Source of the DNA: Treponema putidum
Lineage (GTDB): Bacteria; Spirochaetota; Spirochaetia; Treponematales; Treponemataceae
NCBI RefSeq assembly: GCF_000755145.1
Contig: NZ_CP009228.1
Span: 1,783,694-1,847,693, forward strand
Length of the DNA: 64,000 nt
Direction: 5' to 3'
The notes under the pieces are model-generated. The model was not told the DNA's origin. It did no database searches and saw only the letters and a list, made by a program, of their open reading frames with translations. Each line of letters begins with the position of its first letter. The stretch's first letter is position 1. This document shows, one piece after another, positions 57,181 through 64,000 of this stretch. The position numbers and the translations under genes were made by a program.

Positions 57181-58206
57181 TCAAAGACAAGCTTCAATTA
57201 TCCACATTTTGTGTATTTTTTGATTTCTAAAATCTTCGGGTATTGTAGCCTTTGTTATGTCCTTTACCCTTATATTTTTTTTGGAAGAACTAATAAGCTC
57301 TGCCTCATCGAATTTTATTTTTTGAGAATTGGTCGAAAAATAAAGCTTTCCGTTTTTTGACAGCACCTCTAGGCAGAGGAGGCAGAGCCTTAGCCAATCT
57401 CTATTTACATCAAAGATATCCGCACTTTTTGAATTTGAAAAGGTAGGAGGATCGCAGATAATTAGATCCCATTTTTTTTGTTCTTGGATTGATTTTTCCA
57501 AAAAGCGGATTACATCGCTTTTTATAAGCCCTGTCTTTTTTGCATCAAATAGCTTGTTTAATTTTAAATTTTCCTTTGCCCAATTTAAATAGGTGTTTGA
57601 AAGGTCAACCGAATCCACGGAAGAGGCTCCGCCCTTTGCCGCATAAACAGAAAAACTTCCCGTATATGAAAATAGGTTTAAAACTTTTTTATTTTTTGCT
57701 TCTTTAATAACCATGGAACGGGCAGGGCGGTGATCCAAAAAAAGACCTGAATCCAAATAGTCTTCTATATTTACGTAGAAAAAGCATTCTCCTTCTTTTA
57801 TAGTTATAAGATTTTTACTTGAGCCGGTCTTTTCGTATTGACTCTTGCCTTTTTGCTTTTCCCGCAATTTTACAAAAATTCTTTCTTTAGGAATAAGGAG
57901 GCTTATCGAGGCCGCTTCTTCAATTTCTAAAAGCCATTCCCTTTCTTCTTCTTGAGACTTTTCATAAGGTCGTTTATAAAGATAAATCATTAAAAAGGCT
58001 TTTTTTGAGGTCTTATTTTCTATTTCTCCGTAGTCCATACCGTCTTCGGCAAAATAAATATCTACGGCAAGAGGGATTTCGGGTATGTCCTTGTCATACA
58101 GCCTATAAGCAAAAATGCCCTCCCGTTTTGCCCACTTTGACAAATGTTTGAATCTTTTTTGAAGCCGGTTTTTAAAAAGCTCCGCCTGATATTGATTTTT
58201 TTGCAT
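57181..58206 (-). CDS. Class I SAM-dependent rRNA methyltransferase (RlmI/RlmK-like)
   Basis: A 341-residue methyltransferase. VLNLFSYTGSFSVYAAKGGA is the SAM motif, SVDSVDLSNTYLNWAKENLK the ribose-binding acid, and WDLIICDPPTFSNSKSADIF the DPP(T/R)F motif of 23S rRNA m5C/m7G methyltransferases. The N-terminal 150 residues replace the PUA region with a beta-rich domain. Exact target position not assignable. It starts one base after the rex stop. Confidence 0.87.
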   Translation of the reverse strand: MQKNQYQAELFKNRLQKRFKHLSKWAKREGIFAYRLYDKDIPEIPLAVDIYFAEDGMDYGEIENKTSKKAFLMIYLYKRPYEKSQEEEREWLLEIEEAASISLLIPKERIFVKLREKQKGKSQYEKTGSSKNLITIKEGECFFYVNIEDYLDSGLFLDHRPARSMVIKEAKNKKVLNLFSYTGSFSVYAAKGGASSVDSVDLSNTYLNWAKENLKLNKLFDAKKTGLIKSDVIRFLEKSIQEQKKWDLIICDPPTFSNSKSADIFDVNRDWLRLCLLCLEVLSKNGKLYFSTNSQKIKFDEAELISSSKKNIRVKDITKATIPEDFRNQKIHKMWIIEACL

Positions 58207-58207
58207 C

Positions 58208-58840
58208 TTATTTTTTGATATTCATCATAACGCCGAGCATTGCATAACCTGAGCTTAAATTGTCTTTTTGAACTACAACATCATCGGGAACAGTGATTTT
58301 GATATTTGTAAAATTCCAAATTGCCTTGATTCTGGCCTTTATAATGGCGTTTGCAGCTTCTTGAGCATATTTTGAAGGTACGGTTAATATTGCAATTTCC
58401 GGTTTATATTCTTTGGCTTTTTCTTCTAGCTCATCTATTCCAAAAACCGAAAGCCCGTGGATTTTTTTCCCGATTTTTCTTTTATCGGAATCGAAAGCCG
58501 CACAAATATTTAGACTGTGTTCTCTGAATTCCTGATAACCTGAAAGAGCCGTACCCAAACTTCCGGCACCTATTACAAAGGCCTTTTTTTCCCTATTCCA
58601 GCCTAAAAATTTTTCAATGGCTTTTATTAGGTCTTTTACGGGATAACCTTTTTTGGGCTTACCTATAATCCCTGTGATTGTCAAATCTTTCCGTACTTGA
58701 ATAGGTTCAAGCTCCAATTCTTCGGCTATAACCGTTCCCGAAATATATTCCAAACCTTCATCATCCGCTTTTTTTATAAGATGAAGATAGGACGGCAGTC
58801 TCCGCACAGATGGAGCTGCCGATACTTTTTGTTTTGTCAT
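58208..58840 (-). CDS. rex: Redox-sensing transcriptional repressor Rex
   Basis: Rex binds DNA when the NADH/NAD ratio is low and controls fermentative genes. The winged helix includes SVRRLPSYLHLIKKADDEGL and ELEPIQVRKDLTITGIIGKP. The Rossmann domain starts at KKAFVIGAGSLGTALSGYQE, followed by AAFDSDKRKIGKK and the swapped C-terminal helix. The 210 residues match the family. No clear Rex operator was found in this window. Confidence 0.93.
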   Translation of the reverse strand: MTKQKVSAAPSVRRLPSYLHLIKKADDEGLEYISGTVIAEELELEPIQVRKDLTITGIIGKPKKGYPVKDLIKAIEKFLGWNREKKAFVIGAGSLGTALSGYQEFREHSLNICAAFDSDKRKIGKKIHGLSVFGIDELEEKAKEYKPEIAILTVPSKYAQEAANAIIKARIKAIWNFTNIKITVPDDVVVQKDNLSSGYAMLGVMMNIKK

Positions 58841-58980
58841 AAAATCCTCATTAAGATAAAAGTATTTATTCTATAATTCTATATTCAAACACTTGCAATG
58901 TCAAGGGAATTACTGTGGATGTTCGACAGGAAAGTCCGCAGATGATTTTTAATTATCCTTAAAAAAATGAGGCTTTAGTC

Positions 58981-59009
58981 TTGACAAGCTCTCCATTTTG
59001 TAATATTAT
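58981..59009 (+). promoter_or_regulatory. Strong sigma-70-type promoter before the basic miniprotein gene
   Basis: TTGACA at 58981-58986 and TATTAT at 59004-59009 with a 17-base spacer. It is the clearest promoter in the window after the liv promoter. Confidence 0.8.
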
Positions 59010-59043
59010 TAAGTTCATACTATTTTATTTAAGGAGAGCCGGA

Positions 59044-59136
59044 ATGCCTTGCGGAAAAAAACGAAAACGAAAGAAGATGTCGACGCATAAACGAAAGAAG
59101 AAGCTTAGAAAGAATCGACATAAGAACAAGAAATAA
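59044..59136 (+). CDS. 30-residue basic protein, AURKAIP1/COX24-like (bS22-type)
   Basis: MPCGKKRKRKKMSTHKRKKK then LRKNRHKNKK: nineteen of 30 residues are Lys, Arg or His. The KKMSTHKRKKKLRKNRHK pattern matches the AURKAIP1/COX24 family as I recall it, known as mS38 in mitochondria and bS22 in actinobacteria, a peptide buried in the small ribosomal subunit near the decoding site. It has its own promoter, an AAGGAGAG ribosome site and a terminator, as expected for an abundant ribosomal peptide. Confidence 0.8.
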   Translation: MPCGKKRKRKKMSTHKRKKKLRKNRHKNKK

Positions 59137-59192
59137 ATTAGGCGGGGTTTCCCCTAATTGTTCAAATATCTGTAACTTTCGGTTAAACGGAA

Positions 59193-59223
59193 GGGGGGCT
59201 CAGCTTTGAAGCCCCTTTTTTTT
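59193..59223 (+). terminator. Terminator after the basic miniprotein gene, just before dxs
   Basis: GGGGCT and AGCCCC form a 6-bp stem followed by eight T residues. It ends about 20 bases before the dxs ATG, so dxs needs readthrough or a promoter inside this region. Confidence 0.85.
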
Positions 59224-59241
59224 AGATTTTGGTGGAATGTA

Positions 59242-61197
59242 ATGGCAAATAACACCTTATTAAGTAGAATAAAAGGCCCTGAGGATATAAAACACCTTTC
59301 CTATAATGAACTTAAGACCCTCGCTTTAGAAATACGTAAAGAAATTCTCACTGTGGTAGGGCATAATGGAGGGCACCTTGCAAGTAATCTGGGAGTAATT
59401 GAACTTACGCTTGCAATTCACAGGGTTTTTTCCAGTCCTTATGATTCAATAGTCTGGGATGTCGGGCATCAGTCATATACACATAAGATGATAACAGGCA
59501 GACAATCCCGTTTTTCTACTTTGCGCCTTTGGGAAGGCCTTTCCGGCTTCCCAAAAAAAGAAGAAAGTGTCCACGATGCTTTTAATACCGGCCATGCTTC
59601 AACCTCCATTTCAGCAGCTTTGGGAATCCTTGAAGGAAAAAGACTAAAAAAAGATACCGGAAAGGTAATAGCCGTTATAGGTGACGGTGCGATGACGGGA
59701 GGCATGGCTTTTGAAGCTCTTTCAAATGCCGGTGAACTAAAAAAAGATTTAATCGTTATAATAAACGATAATAAAATGTCCATAGGCAAAAATACGGGGG
59801 CATTTTCAGAGTATTTAAGCCGCCTTACGGTACATGAAGGCTATCAGCGTTTTAAGTACCTTTTTGATAAAACTATAAGTTCAATCCCTCTAATCGGAAA
59901 CAAACTCAATTCCATAATTTGGCGCTTAAAAAGAGGTATGAAGGGTATATTCTACAAGAATAATATCTTTGTGGACTTCGGTTTTGAATATGTCGGCCCA
60001 ATAAACGGGCATAATATAAAAGAACTTGAAAAGGTTTTAAAAAACGTAAAAAAACTGGACTGTCCCGTTGTAATGCTTGTTGAAACTATCAAAGGAAAAG
60101 GTTATCCATTCGCAGAAATAAATCCTTCCGCTTTTCATGGAATAGGACCCTTTAATATTGCCGATGGCAAGGTTGAAAAAAATGATGCAATTACCTTTAC
60201 TCAGGCCTTTGGAAAATCTTTGGTAAAAGAGGCCGAAAAAGATTCCGGAATTGTTGCAATAACAGCTGCCATGGAATCGGGTACCGGCCTTTCTCTATTT
60301 CATAATAAATTTCCTGAAAGATTTTTTGATGTAGGTATTGCCGAAGCCCATGCAGTAACTTTTGCAGCAGGCCTTGCTTCAGCCGGAATGAAACCCGTTG
60401 CGGCGATTTACAGCACTTTTTTACAACGTGCAATAGATCAGGTTATACATGACACTTCAATACAGAATTTGCCTGTAATTTTTGCTATAGATCGTGCAGG
60501 TCCTGTTCCGGCAGACGGAGAAACCCATCAGGGACTTTTTGACATAGCCCTGCTGCGCCCTGTTCCAAATATGACAATCCTTTGTCCCGCCTCAGAAAAG
60601 GAATTGAATCTAATGCTTTCTTGGGCTCTTATTCAGGATAATCCTGTAGCAATAAGGTATCCTAAGGCTGACTGTCCGAAAGAAATCCCCGAATTTTCTC
60701 AAAGTATTGAAACGGGACGGGGAGTACTGATAAAGAATTCCGATAAGAGCCGCATTTTAATAGCCTGTACCGGCGGAATGTACAAGGAAGTTAAAGAAGC
60801 TTCTGCAATCCTTGCTCATAAAAGCCTGTTTACGGATATCTATAATGTTAGATTTGCAAAACCGGTAGACGAAAAGTATTTTTTAAACATTACAAAAAAC
60901 TATTCATATATTCTTTTTGTTGAAGACGGTATGAAGATAGGCAGTTTAAGTTCGTATTTGGAATCCCTTGTTTTAAGGCATCAAAATAAAAAAGCCGAGC
61001 ATCAAAATAAAAAAACAGCGGTGCTTGCATTTGAAGATATGTTCTTCCCGCATGGAACGCGCTCTGAAATTTTTAAGGGGGCAGGTGTATCGGCAGAACA
61101 CATAGCTCAAGCTGCAGAATTACTTTTTGCCGAGACTTATACTGTTTCGGGAACTGCCGCTTTGAATATAAATGATTTATCGCTTCGAAGAGAATGA
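59242..61197 (+). CDS. dxs: 1-deoxy-D-xylulose-5-phosphate synthase
   Basis: Dxs condenses pyruvate and glyceraldehyde-3-phosphate with TPP, starting the MEP pathway. [51 protein letters not shown] (TPP motif), then [20 protein letters not shown] and [20 protein letters not shown] are in order. At 651 residues it is slightly long because of a repeated HQNKK stretch and a C-terminal tail. The ATG at 59242 ([12 protein letters not shown]) is chosen; the upstream frame runs through the terminator. Confidence 0.94.
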   Translation: MANNTLLSRIKGPEDIKHLSYNELKTLALEIRKEILTVVGHNGGHLASNLGVIELTLAIHRVFSSPYDSIVWDVGHQSYTHKMITGRQSRFSTLRLWEGLSGFPKKEESVHDAFNTGHASTSISAALGILEGKRLKKDTGKVIAVIGDGAMTGGMAFEALSNAGELKKDLIVIINDNKMSIGKNTGAFSEYLSRLTVHEGYQRFKYLFDKTISSIPLIGNKLNSIIWRLKRGMKGIFYKNNIFVDFGFEYVGPINGHNIKELEKVLKNVKKLDCPVVMLVETIKGKGYPFAEINPSAFHGIGPFNIADGKVEKNDAITFTQAFGKSLVKEAEKDSGIVAITAAMESGTGLSLFHNKFPERFFDVGIAEAHAVTFAAGLASAGMKPVAAIYSTFLQRAIDQVIHDTSIQNLPVIFAIDRAGPVPADGETHQGLFDIALLRPVPNMTILCPASEKELNLMLSWALIQDNPVAIRYPKADCPKEIPEFSQSIETGRGVLIKNSDKSRILIACTGGMYKEVKEASAILAHKSLFTDIYNVRFAKPVDEKYFLNITKNYSYILFVEDGMKIGSLSSYLESLVLRHQNKKAEHQNKKTAVLAFEDMFFPHGTRSEIFKGAGVSAEHIAQAAELLFAETYTVSGTAALNINDLSLRRE

Positions 61198-61235
61198 TTT
61201 ACTGCTTCGCAAAAATTAAGGAGAATATGTAAAAT

Positions 61236-62060
61236 ATGGAATTAATTAGAAACATTACAGCTTTTTATTCTTCCTATCTAAGGCCTGTTCTTGATGTGCT
61301 TTTGCTTGCATTTTTGATGTATAAGGCCTATCAAATTTTATTAAAAACTCAGGCTATTCAGCTTATAAAGGGTGCAATGTCTATATTGGTGATTTATGCA
61401 GTTGCCCTGCTTTTTAATCTTAAAACCCTTTTGTGGATTTTGAATACCTTGGGGCCGGGCATTGTTATAGGTGTAGCTATCGTATTTCAACCGGAGCTTC
61501 GTAAAATATTTTTAAAGATAGGGCAGAGTAACTGGCTTAGAACCGGAAAACACTCTAACCACAGTCATATAGACTCTATCGTTACGGCTGCCGAAATCTT
61601 ATCCGATAAAAGACGGGGAATGCTGGTAGTTTTTGTGCGCCGGAATAATTTAAAGGATATTATAGATACGGGAACAAAACTAAATGCCGAACTTTCATCC
61701 AGTTTACTTGTTACTATTTTCGGGCATGATACGCCGCTTCATGACGGGGCTGCTGTTGTACAAAACGGAATGGTAGTTTCGGCGGGCTGTTTCCTTCCGC
61801 TTTCGGAGCAGCAAGATATAAGAAAGAGTTTTGGAACCCGCCATAGAGCGGCAATCGGTGTTTCAGAAGAAACGGATGCAGTTGTTCTTGTCGTATCCGA
61901 AGAAACAGGGGCTTTAAGCCTTGCCTATGATTCCCGTCTTTATTACGATTTGAGCGGCGATGAAGTTGTAGCTCAGCTTGAGCAGCTTTTAGAAATAAAA
62001 AAATATTATGTTCAAGAAGAATCTTTAGATTTAACGGAGGCTTTGCAGGATGAAAATTAA
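61236..62060 (+). CDS. cdaA: Diadenylate cyclase CdaA
   Basis: CdaA makes cyclic di-AMP. Three N-terminal spans (PVLDVLLLAFLMYKAYQIL; GAMSILVIYAVALLFNL; LGPGIVIGVAIVFQPELRKI) precede the DAC domain with HDTPLHDGAAVVQNG (DGA motif) and SFGTRHRAAIGVSE (RHR motif), both catalytic. The 274 residues are typical. It overlaps cdaR by 11 bases, its usual regulator partner. Confidence 0.94.
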   Translation: MELIRNITAFYSSYLRPVLDVLLLAFLMYKAYQILLKTQAIQLIKGAMSILVIYAVALLFNLKTLLWILNTLGPGIVIGVAIVFQPELRKIFLKIGQSNWLRTGKHSNHSHIDSIVTAAEILSDKRRGMLVVFVRRNNLKDIIDTGTKLNAELSSSLLVTIFGHDTPLHDGAAVVQNGMVVSAGCFLPLSEQQDIRKSFGTRHRAAIGVSEETDAVVLVVSEETGALSLAYDSRLYYDLSGDEVVAQLEQLLEIKKYYVQEESLDLTEALQDEN

Positions 62061-63006
62061 AAAGATATTTGACCTCGTAACTGAAAATTGGCTTGCAAAG
62101 GTTATAAGTTTTGCCCTTGCTATAGTGCTGGTACAGCTCTACAAGGGAAGCCTTTTAGAAAAAAAGTATTTTTATGTTCCTCTTGTAATAGAAAATTCGG
62201 GAGACCTTGTTCCGGCTGTTAATATTCCGAGGCTGGTCAAGGTTTCGGTTTGGGGAGATTCGACGGTTATAGCTCCGATTATGGAAGAGCATATTTCAGC
62301 CTATATGGACTTATCTTCAATTACAAGCCGGGGCGAATACCGTATTCCTATTCAAGCAAAATTAAAAGGTCTAGCTTCAGATGTAACTGATTTTGAAATT
62401 TCGGTTGATCCGTCTGACATAAAATTAATCCTAGAAGAAAGTTTATCTAAGAGGGTAAACGTACGCTTAAATTTAGGAGGCGAACCTGCAGAAAATTATG
62501 AGGTGTATGAAAGGGATGTAGATCCTGCAACCGTCGAAATAAAGGGGCCTCAATCTGTGGTTTCACAAATTGAAGAAATGCTGACCAACAGTGTACAAAT
62601 AGATAAGCGCAAAACAGGGTTTTCAGGCTATGTGGATGTATTTGCTTCAAATCCTCTTGTTTCCGTAGTAGGGACTTCCAGAATTGCTTATTCAATTAAG
62701 ATACGCGAGATAGTAAGTATTCAAACTTATGGCGAACTTAATTTGTATTTTGATAATTTAAATAATAACCTTGAAGTGGTTTCAGATATAGCTGCCGGTA
62801 ATGTAACAGTCAGAGGTGCTAAGTCCGCAATTGCATCATGGGTTCCTCCTGAAAATGTATTGAGGGTTAATTGTTCAAATATAATTCTACCGGGAATTTA
62901 TAGTCTCCCCGTGCAGGCCGTTGTTCCAGGAAAACTTTCTCTTATAGATGCAAACCCAAAAAACATTCAGTTTGAAGTTAAACAAAAAGAAGAGCCTTCC
63001 GAATAA
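62050..63006 (+). CDS. cdaR: YbbR-domain protein, CdaA regulator
   Basis: A 318-residue protein with one N-terminal span (WLAKVISFALAIVLVQLY) and three YbbR-type repeats outside: VKVSVWGDSTVIAPIMEEHI, YEVYERDVDPATVEIKGPQS, EVVSDIAAGNVTVRGAKSAI. CdaR binds and modulates CdaA in Gram-positives. Starts inside cdaA; its stop overlaps the acpS ATG. Confidence 0.9.
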   Translation: MKIKKIFDLVTENWLAKVISFALAIVLVQLYKGSLLEKKYFYVPLVIENSGDLVPAVNIPRLVKVSVWGDSTVIAPIMEEHISAYMDLSSITSRGEYRIPIQAKLKGLASDVTDFEISVDPSDIKLILEESLSKRVNVRLNLGGEPAENYEVYERDVDPATVEIKGPQSVVSQIEEMLTNSVQIDKRKTGFSGYVDVFASNPLVSVVGTSRIAYSIKIREIVSIQTYGELNLYFDNLNNNLEVVSDIAAGNVTVRGAKSAIASWVPPENVLRVNCSNIILPGIYSLPVQAVVPGKLSLIDANPKNIQFEVKQKEEPSE

Positions 63007-63383
63007 TGATACTCGGCCTTGGTATAGACATAGTTGAAGTTTCCCGCATTGAAAAATGGCTGAATGATGAAAAGCTCCTTCAAAGGTTTTTTAATAAAGA
63101 AGAAATTGAGTATGTGCTTTCTAAGGAGAATGGAGCAGCACGTTCCTTAGCTGTCCGCTTTGCAGCAAAGGAAGCCTTTGGAAAGGCTCTCGGAACGGGC
63201 TTATCAGGTATAGAGCTTAAAGATATAGTTGTTGTAAACGATAAAACGGGGAGGCCTTTTTTAAAACTTTCCGGTACTGCCCTTCAAGCCTTAAATAAAA
63301 AAGGCGGGAAAGCTGTTCATATTTCATTAAGTCATGAAAAAGCTACCGCCGCCGCCGTTGTTGTAATAGAAGGCTTGTTTTAA
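63006..63383 (+). CDS. acpS: Holo-[acyl-carrier-protein] synthase
   Basis: AcpS transfers the phosphopantetheine arm to ACP. GLGIDIVEVSRIEKW contains the metal aspartate (Asp8), and RFAAKEAFGKALGTGLSG the metal glutamate and CoA motif. LSHEKATAAAVVVIE closes the fold. 125 residues, normal size. Confidence 0.94.
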   Translation: MILGLGIDIVEVSRIEKWLNDEKLLQRFFNKEEIEYVLSKENGAARSLAVRFAAKEAFGKALGTGLSGIELKDIVVVNDKTGRPFLKLSGTALQALNKKGGKAVHISLSHEKATAAAVVVIEGLF

Positions 63384-63471
63384 GGGTGCAAATGCTTATA
63401 ATTGCCGTGTTGACATGATTTTAATATATGAATAAAATATTCGGGTTATAATTTTAATTTGGAGAAAAAGT

Positions 63472-64000
63472 ATGAGCTTAGATAAATCAAAGCATGAAAA
63501 GTATGTTCAAATTCTAAGAGAAGAATTGGTTCCGGCCCTTGGATGTACGGAGCCTATTGCTATTGCTTACACGGCTGCCAATTTACGAAAAATCATGGGA
63601 GGCGTTCCCGATGAAATCTTAATCGAGAGCAGCGGTAATATTATTAAAAATGCAAAGTCGGTTATTGTACCGAATACCGGCGGAATGAAGGGAATGGAAG
63701 CCTCCGCCTGGATAGGTCTTATCGGAGGAAATGCCGATAAGGGTTTGGAGGTACTAGCCGATGTTACCGATGAGCATGTAAAACAGGCTCATAAATATTT
63801 AGCTAAGGGCTGCACCAAACTTAAGCTAATGGATACACCTGCAAGTCTTCATATAAGGATTACGGGCAAACTAAACGGAGATACCGGAGTCGCCGAGCTC
63901 ATTCACCAGCATACGAATATCGTACTTCTAAAAAAGAATGACGAAATTATCTTTGAAAAGCCTTTTAGCTTGGAGTCTGCCGCAGGTGCTTTAACCGATA
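63472..64000 (+). CDS. L-cysteine desulfidase (CyuA/UPF0597 family), 5' part
   Basis: The window ends inside this gene after 176 codons. VPALGCTEPIAIAYTAANLR is the family's GCTEP iron-sulfur motif, and VPNTGGMKGMEASAWIGLIG follows. These enzymes release H2S, pyruvate and ammonia from L-cysteine; some are L-serine dehydratase-like. GGAGAAAAAGT precedes the ATG. The C-terminal cysteines lie outside the window. Confidence 0.85.
   Translation, partial: MSLDKSKHEKYVQILREELVPALGCTEPIAIAYTAANLRKIMGGVPDEILIESSGNIIKNAKSVIVPNTGGMKGMEASAWIGLIGGNADKGLEVLADVTDEHVKQAHKYLAKGCTKLKLMDTPASLHIRITGKLNGDTGVAELIHQHTNIVLLKKNDEIIFEKPFSLESAAGALTD

Overview
The window reads as a chromosomal segment of an oral Treponema, most like the T. 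denticola/T. putidum group. The evidence is low-GC, A/T-run-rich DNA; spirochaete-style lipoproteins with short lipoboxes; the rimP-nusA-infB-rbfA-truB order; a eukaryote-type ornithine/lysine decarboxylase; a tyrosine phenol-lyase; lone groEL; and the dxs-cdaA-cdaR-acpS run. Species assignment is inferred from recall of these families, not from a search. No rRNA, CRISPR array, prophage or complete insertion sequence was seen. One tRNA was found.

Layout. 0-2.5 kb: tail of an unknown gene, a dense hairpin array, alr (frameshifted) and ispH. 2.5-9.5 kb: two small-molecule-modifying enzymes, then corrinoid genes on the minus strand (cobC-like, cobS, cobU, cbiT, cbiE) and a TlpA-type lipoprotein. 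9.6-12.8 kb: an Rpn-type nuclease, a membrane ferredoxin with a tiny CXXC partner, a YbaK-type deacylase and a GntR regulator. 13-20.8 kb: a single operon (livHMGF, an ATC-hydrolase-like protein, a binding lipoprotein, DhaK, DhaL, a UroD/MtaA-like methyltransferase) diverging from the GntR gene, with a consensus promoter and a perfect 17-bp palindrome at its start. This is the best candidate for an undescribed system. 20.8-24.5 kb: FecCD permease plus IsdE-like heme/corrinoid binding lipoprotein, an acetyltransferase and a broken TPR gene. 24.7-31.3 kb: a double zinc-knuckle miniprotein and the truB...rimP translation operon, whose leader carries a promoter and an attenuator-like terminator.

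31.3-46.7 kb: decarboxylase, LRR lipoprotein, SLC1-type symporter, adk, tyrosine phenol-lyase, two unknown proteins, a partner-switch module (HATPase, STAS, membrane PP2C phosphatase), a phosphoesterase and three TPR proteins, one carrying an Mrr-like nuclease fold and one a TolA-like coiled coil. 46.7-51.3 kb: two more hairpin arrays preceding an unknown gene and aroC; trmB lies between. 51.3-58.9 kb: lipoprotein, tRNA-Met, nucleotidyl cyclase, groEL, SPOR protein, rRNA methyltransferase and rex. 59.0-64.0 kb: a 30-residue COX24/bS22-like basic protein, dxs, cdaA, cdaR, acpS and the start of a cysteine desulfidase.

Two cross-cutting observations. First, at least seven genes that should be intact are broken by single-base gains or losses, all in A or T runs (alr, cobU, a small membrane gene, the membrane ferredoxin, a hypothetical gene twice, the PP2C phosphatase, a TPR gene; cobS possibly). 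This looks like homopolymer sequencing error, but slippage in the genome is not excluded. Second, three intergenic arrays are built from hairpin modules whose flanks are conserved while their stems vary but stay complementary.
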